A stretch of DNA of 64,000 nucleotides from assembly GCF_037975245.1 (NCBI RefSeq), contig NC_092569.1, positions 19,523,501 to 19,587,500 of the forward strand, given 5' to 3'. Below, one piece after another: positions 38,483 to 51,817 of the stretch (the stretch's first letter is position 1; each line of letters begins with the position of its first letter). Position numbers and translations under genes: made by a program. Below the pieces are notes generated by a model, which was not told where the DNA came from, made no database searches, and was given only the letters and a program-made list of their open reading frames with translations. The DNA comes from Apostichopus japonicus. Lineage: Eukaryota; Echinodermata; Holothuroidea; Aspidochirotida; Stichopodidae.

Positions 38483-41400
38483 ATGGACTTTTTCCTTGTC
38501 CGGGCAGTGCTTGTATCTTTCCTATGTACAGTGACGATCGGTCTCACTTTGGCAGACGGAACGGTGAGTTCAACATATTTTGCTACTTGTTTTTATCGAA
38601 GACTTCTTAGTTTGTAAGATTTTACTTTCCATCTGTGTGGATATGAATACCTTATTTAAACATTTGAAAAGCTTAGTTTTGTTTCTTTTATAAATATGAA
38701 GAACATGTTATCATACAACTTTAGTTGCTATGTAGTAGGCCTACAAAATGTTGTGATACGTAACACATAGTTGCTACAGGCATATAAGTGGAAAGGGCAA
38801 AGATTGAATTTCATTGTATTTAAATATATAAATTTAAGATTCCTTATGGCTTCTATCATTTTATCAAGTCATTTTGAAGACGATAACAATTGAGGGAATA
38901 GCTGCCCTGGGGTCATTGAAACCGTTTTATATCAATTTAGGGGGTATGTGGTCATCGGCCCCAATTTGTTTTAATTTAGACGTCAAGCGGTCTGAGGCAT
39001 ATGCTACAAATGCAGTCTATATAAGAAGCTTATAACGCATTTTGCTTATGAATACTTTTGCGAGGCTGTTTATTAACCCCGACCAATTATTTATCCTCCG
39101 TTAACGATCGGAAGTGGTCCTTCCATGAGTCTTGCAAAATGATATATAATGATAGGTAATATATTTCAAAACGGAAATCATTTTTCATATGATTTCCAGA
39201 AATGTAAGCTATATGTATGAAAAACAATTTTTATTTAAAGTGATGTGAAAAGTGTTATGTATTTTGTAATGGCAGTTTTGTATATAGCTGTCATCTTTCA
39301 GTATAGGCCATGCAGAAGAAATCAAAATCATTTCTATTTTTTGAATGAAATTCCAGAAGTTAAGCTATGCGTTACAAATACATGGCATTTAAATTTCGTC
39401 CTCTTTGAATATACATTTGTAGGAAATATTGCTCAGAAAACTTGATTACCTGATTAATAACCTGATTAAAAAAATTCTGTGTAATAAAAGAGACTGTAAA
39501 ATTTTATTCGCGTCACAGGCCGTCATTTAATAAAATACACAGACCGTAGGTAAATGTTTTTCTCTCAATAAGTTAGTGTGTGTTGTTTCTTTATTGTAGC
39601 CATCTCCAAATAAAGGTCCAAACTGGTCAAAAAATAGTTCAATTTGTAGATCTATTTCAATTGATATCCAATTATCAATTTAAGTACAAACGAAACATGG
39701 TATGTAAACCTCGCTCTCGTTAGACAAGTATTTGTACAATTTCTTTTTCAGAAAACAGCAAACTCACTGTTTTTGGATTTTCTTGAAAGTGAATTTATAT
39801 TTTGTTTGTTTGAACAGACTGTTCACTTGGTCGGATTACAGGGTCCCGCAATAGCATATACATTGAGCTTCTTTAGAGTTCTGTAACATACAAGTAAATA
39901 TATAGTATTTAGCGTCTATCGTTAGATTTGAAGTGTTTTTAAAGATATTTCAATTATTTATCAAGTTTGATTGCGATTTTATCAAACATAGACATCTGTC
40001 TAGAGCTGCTAGTTTAAATTGCGACTTTGATTTAAGTTTTAACATATTTTGAAGAATTTTATTGTTGTAATCAAAACATTGCATTTATATATACATAATA
40101 CGCGCGCATGTGTTCTTTCTGAAAAACCTCAACATTAAAGGTTCCTGATCCTATCTTGTATATATAATCCAAACTGACGTGATTTTTTCTGCAATTGACT
40201 ACATCCTACAATTTGGTCTATTACGACCACAAATGGACAAAGACCGTACTAAGAAGAATTTAAAGGAAAGACAAAAGAGATAAAAAGGAATCGAAAATGA
40301 CGAATAACGACAAATTTACGTTTATGGTGATAGCTTTGTTTTCATAGTAAACACCCCGTATAATGAGAATCTTTCTCATCGATTTGGTCAAATCTCATTT
40401 CAGATGATGGAGCAAAAAATTATGTTTTCGAAACTTCTTTCATTTCTAAGTTGCTGTTTTACACGAGACTGAATTTTACACGACAAAGTTGTCTTGAAAA
40501 CGAAAGTTAGAGAATCAAATTTAATTCTTAATAGTACTCGTTCATTTATGCAATACTCCATTGCAAAATATATAACTATTTCCACTTCAAGTTTGAGTCA
40601 GCTTTATCTAATTATTTATTTCGTAAAATTATTTTGGTTGAGTTCGCAGTGACATATTGTTGGTCGACTAATAATTTTACTCGAATTGCCGTTACTTGAT
40701 ATTCCTCTATTTCATACAACTGTAAATTTAAGTATAACTTAACTTGTTAAATCATTCTTCATTGCAACGATAATGCAATCTGCAAAATATGTAAACGTAA
40801 ATTTATCACAAAAAAAAACTAAATTAAAGAGAGGAGGTAACTTGTTACCGGTTTACTTGCTTAAAGTGATATCGTAGATAGATCGGTATTCAGTACAGTA
40901 ACAAATCGCTGATTCAATCTATTGGAGACACTATTTTCACATTGGTAATAATATTTTTTATCTGCAGAAGATCTTTACCATTTCCCAAAATCCAACCGAA
41001 AAAATCAATAGCTTAATGGTACTATTTAGCTACATATTCCAAGGTAAAACACTTTTTATTAGTTAGATATTTGTGAATCAATTAACAGCGTTGAAGTAGT
41101 TTCTGTGTTTATATTTTCATAGTGTATCTTACGATAATTAATGCTTAATTCCCCCACGAAGGCAGTAGACCTCGGCTTTATTCACAACTTCAAAAAACAA
41201 AACTGAAAATGTGAAGAGAAAGACGTTCTAACGGTTGCGTTTGGTTTATGTATAAGGTACACGGATATTTATAATTTGCAAATTTAAAAGACAATATAGA
41301 ACATTGCAAGTCATATATATATATATTTTTTCGTTTGTTCGTTAGATTTAAAAGAAAACCTTCGAGTGAATGTCAATGTATTGCATTGAAGTAACGTGTC

Positions 41401-44400
41401 CAGTGTGTAATCAAAGGATATTCAAACATTAGTTGAAAACGAATCCCCACGTTTAGATTGTCATAATTCTAAGTTGGATAATTCTCTTCAGTTCTTATTT
41501 GTTCAGAGCAATACAAGAACTTACAAAAAATTATTAAACATTGATCAGCATAAAGAAAATCAGATGTCTGAAGAACAGAAACTTCGGTAAATTGATAAAA
41601 TTATATTGTTCTAAATATTTTTGGTATACTTACTTCAATGAAACTTAAAAGCAAATTTTAACACAGTACGCTGTCAAACATAATATTTTGTAAAAGGAGA
41701 GAAGTAAAGTAACTCTCCCTGATTGGCCTTTCTAAATGTTCAGAATATACACAAAATAACAAAAAACATTTATTGTACTATTTTCTGAGAAGAAAACTGA
41801 ACAAAGTGTTTTTAAGTATATTTAATGATCCCAACGCATTGCAACATGCAACAATTTAAGAATTTTAGACAATTTAGGACTGAACTCGATTCAGACTCCT
41901 ACACAATAAGCTTAACTCAAACCTAGCTGTTATTACCCAAGTAAAGTATAGGAAAGTATTCGCCATTTGCAGGAAACACAGCAGATTCAATCTAGAACAA
42001 ATATGACCTCATAGTTCACGACTGAATATAACATGTAAATAAGTAAAGCACGAGTGAAATTGAAAAATTAGGGGAATAATATGTTTACTATATTTATCGC
42101 TGATAACATATGCATAATGCTTTTGATTCTCTTTTACTCAGAGTAATCAGCAACTCTTTGTAGGAGCGACTGAAAGAAAAGTTAAGAGTGAGTGTTTATT
42201 CATTTTCTATTAATTAACCTTTTTCTTATATTTTCTATTTCCTGTTAATCATACAATTTCCCATCCTTTTCCAGTCAGACCTGCAGCGTGGTGGTCTACA
42301 ATATGCAACCTCATATGTTCCAGATGATGTTCTCCCAACACTGGCAGAGGTTGAAAAAGCCATCAAGGTCCTCAAGAACAACAAAGCTGCTGGCCCAGAC
42401 GACGTTCTGGCTGATTGCATCAAGACTGCTGCAACTGATACCACCATTCTCAGCACCACCCACAAGGCTGTGCAGTGTATCTGGTCTACAGGCATCTGGC
42501 CTTCAACGATGACATCTTCCACTTACATTGCCCTCCATAAGAAGAACGACAGAGGGGTTTGTGAAAACTATCGCACATTGGCTCTCATAAGTCATGCCAG
42601 CAAAGTGGTGCTCAACATCATGCAGTCACGTCTTCAGACTAATCTCGACGATGTAAGTGAGGTGCAGTTCGGCTTCCGCTCCGGGAAGTCAACCACAGAT
42701 GCTCTTAAGACTATCACATATATAGAATATCTTCGCTCTTAAGACTATCACATCTGCCTACTACAGAGCCCACACCCCACTCCATCTCATTTTCGTGGAT
42801 TGCAAGAACGCTTTTAACAGTGTGAATCATGCCCTCCTAATGGAGAAGCTGGAACAGATGGGGGTGGACAGAGATGTCATTAGACTCACAGAGAGACTTT
42901 ATCACGATGCTGGAGGCGTCTTACAATGGAAAAATGAGACAACAGATGCTTGCAACACGCCTGTCGGTTGTAGACAGGGCTGCCCACTTTCTCCAATCCT
43001 CTTCTCTCTCTACACGGAATGCCTTATGAGGGAATGGCATGCAAGGACTGCTGGTTTGCCTGGTGCTACCATAGGAGACCGCACAGTGAAGGAACTGAGA
43101 TACGCCGATGATCTTGTCCTGTTTGCGCTCTCCGCTGTGGAAGCAGAAACGGCTCTCAACATCTTAGCGGACGTTTCCAAGCCCTATCAGCTTGTGATAC
43201 ACCCGGGAAAAAACGGCTCACCTTGTCATAAAGACGGACCCGAACTCTACCGATACCATCCACCAGGGGACCTCCATTATCCCCAACGTTAACTCATTCA
43301 TGTACCTCGGCTCCACCATCACCCACAACACTGATGGTACTCCAGAAATCAGCAAGCGGATCGGCATAGCCAAGACTACACTCCGCGAGTGCAAGTACCT
43401 CCGAAGCCCACACCTCTCCGTTGCGACTAAGCTTCTGGTCATCAGAGCCCTAATAATGTCTAGGTTGACCTATGGCTCTACTACATGGTCGATTAAGAAT
43501 TCGGATGCAGCCAAACTGGATGCTTTTGGTCGTACCGTCTGGAGATGGCTGCTAGGTGTCAATTTGAGCGACCACGTTACCAACGAGTCACTTATGCGAA
43601 TGATAGCCGGTAGATGGCTATTCACCTATGACACTGTTGTGCAGAGAAAAATGGACTGGTTCAGCCACATCGCCCGTCAACAGGGTCTCCAGTGGGACCT
43701 CTTGTCAGGTGCCGTTCTGGGCACAGTGAGTAGTCGTGGGCGGCCTCGGATGACCTGGTATGATAACATCAGAGCCTCAACCGGTCTCACCATGGAGGAA
43801 GCAAAACAGCAGGCTCTTTCCCGGATTCATCTGCGGATACGTGGTCACCAACCAGCTCCACTTCGCCGGTCATCTCGCATCGCTTTGAGACAGCGTCCAC
43901 GGACTCTTCAGAGTCTTTGACGATTTTCTACTACTATACAATTTCTCATTGATTGATATTTTCATATCTCATTAATCCATGACAAACATTTGTCACGGCA
44001 ACATCTGTTACAATTATTATGATCACTAACTCTCTTGTCATATGAGAAGAGATATATTTCTTCTACTTATTACGTCCTTCAGTTACATCAAGTAAATACA
44101 TTTCGACAAAAGAAATAGTGTTTTACAAATCTTCGACACTATATATTTTAACTTTGTACACATATTGCATGATAAAGCCCTAAATTATTTGTCAACATAT
44201 TGTACGGTTCACGTTGTAAATTAGTAAAGGATGTGTTAAATATTTGTCGATGAATGCGCCCATTTTTTATAGGAATATTTTTATCACTTTATATAAAAAC
44301 TATTTAAAAGGTTATTTACATTTCACTGCTAAACTTGCAGATTATCTAACCCTTAAACCGCCGATTACTAAAATAATAAGCATGGGTTGCTGGAAGCAAC

Positions 44401-47400
44401 AATCAACTGCTTCAGCGCCTTGAATATTATCTGTACCAGGGACCAGTCGAGGATGTCTATACACTTGGTCGATGAGGTAGATACAAGTGAGAAAGTGCTT
44501 ACAGTTTTAAGCAACCTTGTGAATTTATCATTCAAGTTTTTTTATCGGGTATATAAGTTGCAATTTGTGTACCAAATGTTAGCTTTCATACATTTCTGTC
44601 ACATATGTTCCAAGACTATATTCTTTACAAAAGTAAGAAACCTGAGGTAAACTTTTCTTGGAAAGGAAGTGATGTCTGAATTGAGTTTAACGTTCAAAAG
44701 CAAATTAGTAATATAATATGTTGTTATGTTTTTTTCAGGATATCCTTTCATTTTGTTATTGTTTTTTTTTTATAGTATATCCGATAGTAAAATCTCTATT
44801 TTCATATCTTTAACTAAGCTTGAATTTTACGATTAGTTCAAATTTGACCATTTATTATTGGTATAACGTTACTGCAACTATCTAGAGAAGTGTCTTTGTG
44901 ACGGAATTTTCAGTAATTTGTGTTTCATTTATAACATATTACTGAATATTCAAAATTAGAGAAGTAATACCAGGCTATCTTGAATTATATTAATTGTATT
45001 ATTATTTTGGCATTTCTAGCATTAAGTCGAGATGAAATATTGATTGTTTAATTAAACTCCTTTTTGTTTTAATAATCTGGCTGATTTACGGATAACCTTC
45101 TATCTTTACATCATAACCTAATAATACATCTAGACGGCAACTGAGTTCTCATGATATCAGAATCACAACTTTTTCTCCTTTGACAGACTATTTTTTCCTT
45201 TACCAACGTCATGCATACCCAAGAGATTGTCACGAAGTGTTGCATCGTTGTTCATCTACAAGTTCCAGTGGTGTTTATCTCATTAAACCAGACGGTTACG
45301 CCGAACCTTTCGAAGTCTACTGTGATAACACCGTAGATGATGGCGGATGGATGGTACGTATTTCAAAATGAATTATGAACGTCGATGCCAAACATCAGCC
45401 GGATCTTCAGCTTCTTTCACCTAATCAAGCACAGCTTTATAGTTTTAGCTCTCATGTTCCTTAAGCCTTTAAATTCTTTTATGATCATGTTTACTTTTTT
45501 ATATATATATATTTTTTCATTTCAGGTTGATTACAATATACATTTCATACTAAACTATAAAGAAAATTGTACAATTAACCATGCTAGAACTCGTTTCATC
45601 TGTCATCCTTTGCATAATGTATCATAATTTGTATATGAAATACTTCTTTACCCCGATGGTCAACTTCTTAAGATCTTCAAATGGGATTACTTCAGTTGTG
45701 CTTAACAATCAACCATGGGTTTAAACTTTATGTCACAAAATAAAGAAAAAAATGATTGTTGGAATGTAACTGAATGGTTGGTTTTAATCATAATCTAAGT
45801 TAACTTAATATCTCATATGAATTATGTTCAAATTACTTGTTCTGTAATGCAGATCATACAACGTCGGTTTGACGGAACGATAAATTTTAACCGCAGCTGG
45901 GAAGATTATCAGCTAGGATTTGGTTTTCTTTCGAGTGAATTGTGGATCGGTAATAAGAGGCTTTCATACTTAACCAATCAAAAGAGATATCAACTTCGTA
46001 TTGACTTGACGACAATAGATGGTTCGTCTTTTTATGTGACGTATGACACATTCCGAATAAGCGATGACTTCAGTAACTACAAGCACGTCAAAGCAGAAAT
46101 AACCAACAGAACCGTAGGTAAATATTTAAAAAAACAACTTTCAGATATTACATTTATTCATGTCCCAAATAAGTCTTATCTGGTCGATAAAAGATTCAAT
46201 ATATATGAGGAAATAAGGATGCAGGATTTTGACGGATATGACCAATTTCAAGCTGACTAAAATGTTCACGATTAAATAGTGTGATGATACCATTATCAAT
46301 ATTTATTAAGCCAAATTCGTTATGTTTCGTTACAGAGTTCATAATAAAAATAGCTAATTTTTAAGTATTTTTTTCTTATTCTCATAGGCTATGTAAATAA
46401 CTACATTGAATGGTGTCCAACAAATAAAACCTACAATGAGTGTCAACTTTGCGAGGCTACCTGTGCTGATCCTGAAAGTTGTGTCAATACTTCCTGCAAA
46501 GGATCTCATTCGTGCGTCTGTCCTGAAGGATGTTTGATGAACGGTGATAACTGCATGAGAATAGAGGACTGTGGATGTTACATCGAAAGTGAAACAGATG
46601 GAGAGAAAGGTGTATTGTTAAAAGTAAGTATTTTCTTTCAGATTGTGATATCTATTACCAACAGTGTCACAATTTAAATGATGCTTTCAAAAACTGGGGT
46701 TAGTGGATCGATTTGCATTTGCATTTGCCTCTGGCCTCTTCCAACCCGCACCCTCTTCAACTTTGGATAAACACACTTTTGCCAGTAAAGTTAGGAAAAC
46801 TGATATATCTTGTGTACGTTTGCAGTATTTCATCTTATCTCTACTTAAAGAAACCTTTTCAAATCCCTAAAGTTACTTATGATACGTGTAACGATTTTCT
46901 ACTTTCCAGGAAGGAGGAATTTACGTCTCTCCAAACTGTGACAAGAAATGTTCTTGTACGAATAATCATCTTTCGTGTGACGATAGTTATCAATGCGATC
47001 CTAACGCAGATTGTAAAGAAAGGAACGGTATTTTACAATGTTACTGTCCGCCTGGGTATAACGGAGACGGCACACAGTGTAGGCCTACAGGCGGCACAGT
47101 TCCTTCTGATTGTAAAGAACTGTACAAAAATGGCGAGAGAACAAGTGGCGTCTATGAAATCAAACCCACAATTTGGCCTGACTCTCCGTTTGAAGTTTAC
47201 TGTAACATGTCTGACGGGGGAGGTTGGACGGTGAGTGTGACAGTTTTTTCTTAAAGCAGTGATCCGCAAGCTTTTAGGCCGACGACACACAAGTCATCCA
47301 CGAGGACCAAACCACGACCCTCCAACGCCCCATCCCTTAGAACGGACGCTCAAAATACATGAAAGCTAGCTTGGATTGTGAATATGACGCTCGATTTGCC

Positions 47401-49796
47401 CCCCCCCCGTAAGCTAGTTTAAACAACGTTGCCGTAGGTAGAACACGGGAACAGGCTACCCATTAGACGGAGAAAAATAAATGCCTAATTTATTGCCACT
47501 GTGAGCGCATTCCCAAGGAAGAACCATTCTCTATGTTGTGTTTTATTTATTTTTAGAAACTTCAAAAAACTTTACCTGTTGGTTGTTCCTTTGAATGAGG
47601 GTTGAGGGTTAATGTTTTATTTTTTTTTTGTATATTTTTAACGTGCAATAGTTATGACATCAAAATATTAGAAATGAGAACCACTTCCAAATGACTATAC
47701 TTATGTAATGCATACATGTTTCTTAAGAACCGATTCTTTACGTTGATTGTTTTAGGTATTCCAGCGTCGCGTTGATGCTTCACAAGACTTTTATCTTTAT
47801 TGGGATGACTACAAGATTGGCTTTGGTAATCGAAGTCGGAACTTCTGGCTCGGAAATGAAAAGATATATAGCTTGACGAACCAAAGACAATATGAACTCC
47901 GGATCGACTTTGTTAACCGTTACGGCGCTCCTTACTACGCCAAATACGAGTTCTTTCGTATCAGTGACGAGAACGATAATTTCAGGCTAGATGTTGGAGA
48001 TTATTCTGACGGAGATGCAGGTAGGTTAATATCTCCCGAATTATCAAACCTATCCTGTGATTTTCTTCAGTTTGGCATTTTATATAAAGTTTATTTAATA
48101 ACTAAGAACTAAGTGTTTATAAAGAAGTACAACATGTATGATATTATTCACTAGCCAAACACGTACTATAGTTTACACAAGCTGGTTTGCCCCTGTTGAA
48201 ATAAACTGATTAACTCGAAGGCAGATCCTGGTGATTTACGTCTGTAATAGTTTGTTGATCCAAGTAAGAAGCTATTGCAACTATTAGGAAGAAATCCAGG
48301 GGCCAAACAGATGGACCCTTGGACCTACCTACCTCAAAATAAAGACCTTTACTTAGTAGTATATATACCCGCCATTTTATACCGTACCTATTTTTTTCTT
48401 TACTTTTTGCATATGGAACACACATAGTGAAAATATTAGTTACTTATATTTGACAAGATAGGCCGAGTACTATCAGTTCTTGTTAATGCAATCAGACATG
48501 TAATGTAGCGACCAAATATTTTTTACAAATCCATTACTCAAAAGAACATTATGGAAATATTACAGGGTAAGATGATTATGGACCCTATGCAAATCTTCAC
48601 GCATACGTACAAACCCACGCGCGTGCCCCCAAACCCAAACTTAAATACGCATATAGTATTATTGCACGGGGCTGGACTGCCGGGTACCTCGTGTTAGATG
48701 GTACGATAACAGAACTTGCCCTTGGAGTAGTTTAAGTGGTAGGCTAACAATTCTAGAAATGAACGACTCGTTCAAGTTGATCTCAATTGATTGATTTATT
48801 TACTCCTTCTTCTATCTAATTTATGTTAGCAGTAAGTGATGTAAGCAAAGATATCACATTTATTCATACCGCCAGCATGCTAGATAAAAGTAACGATGAT
48901 GAGATTATTCTCGTTCGAATACAAAACAGCTGCAGTCGACATGCGTGGTCTCCTAGAACAGCTACGTCATCATCAAATATCACTGTTGCTCATGTACAAA
49001 AAAAAGGAGCTTCAAGGAGCTCAGAGCTTTAATAAAATATATTCTTAACTATTACATAACAACAATAAACCAAATACACCGCAGCTGTTCTTGTAAAGGA
49101 AAGCCGGATCACTTGTAAATATTACACTGAAATAGAACTGTTGTGTATGACAATTGTCCTCTATTCCAGTCTTGAAAACTTATAGATAAAAATGAAAACA
49201 GATAAAATATGACAAAACAAACTTATTAAAAATGAGGACACATGAATGAACTCCCTTTAATTTACAAACGGCCAGATCGGGAAGTCTTGCGGTATTTTTG
49301 AATATTACGATGAAAGTAGCGCATACTTCGACCATGTAAGAATGATTTTTTTTATTTTAATAATCAGAGATAATACACGACATTTAGTTTAACACACGTT
49401 AATCAAAAACAAAATCAAATGTAATATGAAATATCTAATTATTGGAATAACATTTTGCTAAGTATACTGAATCGATGCAATGAACTAATTTTTGAATTTC
49501 ATTCTGTTATCTTCTTTTGTTCTTATTTAACAGGTGATTCGCTGACCTACCATGATGACAAACCGTTCACTACACGAGACAACGATAACGATGATGTCGA
49601 TGTTAGTCATTATAGCTCTGAATATAACAACTTAGCCCGTAGTTATGATGGTGCATGGTGGTACGGTTATTCTCATGATTCATCTCTTAACAGTCCATAT
49701 GGGAGTTATAAATTTTATTGGGATACCCTTCCAGATTATGAAAGTAACATTCAATTTACAGAGATGAAAATTCGCGCAATCGACGAAGAACCATAA
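38483..49796 (+). CDS. FREP gene 3: secreted fibrinogen-related protein with TIL/EGF modules
   Basis: Exons: 38483-38563, 42142-42187, 45187-45353, 45853-46117, 46388-46623, 46910-47230, 47756-48020, 49534-49796; 547 residues, frame open throughout. Signal peptide MDFFLVRAVLVSFLCTVTIG; half fibrinogen domain (exons 3-4, IIQRRFDGTINF, LRIDLTTIDG); TIL module with one extra cysteine (PEGCLMNGDNC); TILa-like segment and EGF-like module (CPPGYNGDGTQC); full fibrinogen domain (SDCKELYKNGERTSGVYEI, VFQRRVDASQDF, FTTRDNDNDD, DGAWWYGYSHD, FTEMKIRAIDEEP). Exon 8 is 12 bases shorter than in genes 1 and 2 because the loop after WWY and a second loop are shorter. Intron 2 carries a non-LTR retrotransposon in the same orientation; intron 4 is only 269 bases. 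This looks like an intact gene. The role (secreted recognition or matrix protein) comes from family knowledge. Confidence 0.88.
42260..43935 (+). mobile_element. 5'-truncated non-LTR retrotransposon in intron 2 of gene 3
   Basis: The insertion is defined by comparison with the empty site in gene 1 (6041-6075). The bases ATACAATTTC stand on both sides (42250-42259 and about 43936-43945), a likely 10-base target duplication. The insert starts inside the polyprotein, in the stretch before the reverse-transcriptase core, so the endonuclease is absent. It ends about 15 bases after the stop with no poly(A) tail. The clade is uncertain; the C-terminal MYLGSTIT...RIGIAK...LTYGSTTW layout is shared by RTE-like and related LINEs. 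Confidence 0.85.
42262..43920 (+). pseudogene. Reverse transcriptase fragment of the retrotransposon
   Basis: Three frames together give a nearly complete RT: EVEKAIKVLKNNKAAGPDDV, ALHKKNDRGVCENYRTLALI, VQFGFRSGKSTTDAL, FVDCKNAFNSVNHALL, GCRQGCPLSPILFSLYTE, the catalytic ELRYADDLVLF (YADD), then MYLGSTIT and the C-terminal domain to the stop at 43918-43920. The frame breaks at a 34-base offset duplication (GCTCTTAAGACTATCACAT at 42701 and 42735), which brings in a stop, and again near the A-run at 43209-43214. It is not functional as it stands. Confidence 0.85.
44350..44513 (+). other. About 165-base insertion in intron 2 of gene 3
   Basis: Gene 2 reads GATTATCTAAGCAACCTTGT without interruption. 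In gene 3 the same bases are split by about 165 unrelated bases starting CCCTTAAACCGCCGATTAC and ending ACAGTTTTAA. TAA stands on both sides, but no clear terminal inverted repeat is visible, so the type of element is unknown. Confidence 0.55.
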
Positions 49797-50121
49797 GGAC
49801 CCACAACGGACTGTACTAAACTATATCACAAGAACAGTTAACAACAGTTGAACTATATTGATGTATTGGTTCTATGTTTGTGTATCGTCATGACAATGCT
49901 TTTATCATAAATTATGTTACAAAGCATATTAACTCCTTCTCTTTTCTTTGTTGTTTAGTGTAAAGTGAGACATAATTCCCATCCAATGCAAATGATTGAC
50001 AACTATTCACTATGGTTTCACTGTGGTTCCCCCCCCCCCCAAGTTTCTCAATGTTTCAACTTTTGAGTTCTGTTAATTTTCAAAACGCAGAAGTGAAAAA
50101 GAGACTGTTGTTAGCTTACAT

Positions 50122-50127
50122 AATAAA
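50122..50127 (+). terminator. Polyadenylation signal of gene 3
   Basis: AATAAA about 325 bases past the stop of gene 3, at the position homologous to those of genes 1 and 2. Confidence 0.5.
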
Positions 50128-50274
50128 GGTAAAGCCAAGATACAAGCAAACATGGCGAGACCTTTCGGAGCTTGTGATTTGCAGAATTCTATCTAAATTA
50201 TACCATTATGTCTTCTGTATACCTATCTGTCCATTGTATTTGTTCAGCATCCCAAATCGTCACAAATGTATAGT

Positions 50275-50700
50275 AGTTTATAAATACGCCTAACTCTAAC
50301 AGGTTTATAGTCGATTTTTTTTTTACAAATAAGCTTAACCCTAACATGTTTATATGTTTTTAATACGCCTACTCCTTACTTATTTATAGTAGTTATAAAG
50401 TACACCTTACGCTAACATGTTTTTAAATACGCCTAACTCTAACATGCCTATATATGTTTTTAAATACGCCTACTTCCAAAGTTATTTATAAAAGTTATGA
50501 TTTGCACCTGAACCTAGCATTTTCTAAAATACACCTTAACCTGACATGTTCTTAAATACAGCTTACCCTTACATATTTTAAAATACGCCTCACTCTAATA
50601 TGTTTATATTTGTTTTTAAATGTACCTACTCCCAAACGGATTTATAGTAGATATGAAATGCTCCTTAACCTAACATGTTCTTAACTAGGCATACCATGCA
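50275..50700 (+). repeat. Degenerate minisatellite downstream of gene 3
   Basis: About ten irregular units (TTTTTAAATACGCCTAACTC, CCCTAACATGTTTATATG) of the family also found at 12990-13265 and 30915-31370. A long C run occurs just upstream, near 50031-50040. Confidence 0.8.
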
Positions 50701-51740
50701 CTAAATTATTACTTTAATACTTTCAACTGAAACTTTGTAATCGGTGATATCTTTTTTAAGGTAAAAAATGATGTCCCGCTTGCTTCATACGAAAAACATT
50801 AACTTAATTGGTACGGATTATATCCATAAGGACGGAATTCACAATTTCCCGATTTTTTGTAAAGAAATACAACTTGTTTCCGTGATTTGTTAATCATGTT
50901 TATACTAACGTAATGTATATAAATCGTATATTGCATTCATTTAACTAATGAGATAGCTATACATTCCTGTTGGTCAGAATCTACAATGACATCCGTTCAG
51001 CATAAAAATGAATCCTAAATCATAGTACTGTACCACGTACTCAAACTCAGTTTAAATCAACGACGTACATATTATTGTGATTCTAATTTCTCTCGACCCG
51101 GGGAATTCTTTTTTTTAGATTTTGCGACGGGCGTCCTGAGCCCCGGTGAATTTGTCTCATTTTACTCGACTAAATGCATCGGAAATAATGCCGACACTGA
51201 GATTTACAGCATCCACTTCGACCAGGGGCCTACTAGTCAATGAAATGGGGTGGACATGGAGGCGCACACACCTGCTTACGATCGAAGCTGAATGTTGCAA
51301 TATATATTTTCAGTAACATTAATGGGATTTTCATATGCCGAGTGTAAAACATTGAAGCTCTTATAACTTACTGATGAACATTTGTATGGCTTTAATTATC
51401 TTTGACTTAATGAACCTATAACGTCTTCAGCTATAGCAGGCTCAACCTACTTTTTGTACAGGCAATAGACCCCACTCGATAATTTTACGTCCATCGGCAT
51501 TACTGTTTAGTAGCAAGTCAGTTTGATTGTATCACACTAAGGAATCCCTCCCCTAATGTCCACCAGTTTCAGTTACAAGTTCTGCTACAATTTTATTTAG
51601 GCATCCTCCAAAATCCCTTCTCTGACAAAATGGGACAAACGTTCTGCCTGCATGGCTCATAACAAATCACTTCACGGACAGTGAAGATATGACAGAAACC
51701 GTTTACAGTAATGAAAATAACAGTATGAGTTGATATCGAA
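50701..51740. other. Spacer downstream of gene 3, left part
   Basis: No gene recognised. Collinear with 33060-34226 with gaps. Confidence 0.5.
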
Positions 51741-51817
51741 ATGGCCGCTCTAACCAAACCGTGGGAGAAAATGGGTCAGAAAAACAGAGGGTGTTGTCAA
51801 CAAGCTGGAAGCAACAT
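51741..51817 (+). pseudogene. Conserved first-exon-like sequence with splice donor, copy C
   Basis: Reads MAALTKPWEKMGQKNRGCCQQAGSN, then AT|GTAAGTGC, a strong donor. The following bases (ATAACCTCGAAGTCCTTGG) match those after copy A, so exon and intron were duplicated together. It may be the start of a neighbouring gene copied with the array; no downstream exon was found before the LINE tail at 53015. Confidence 0.38.
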
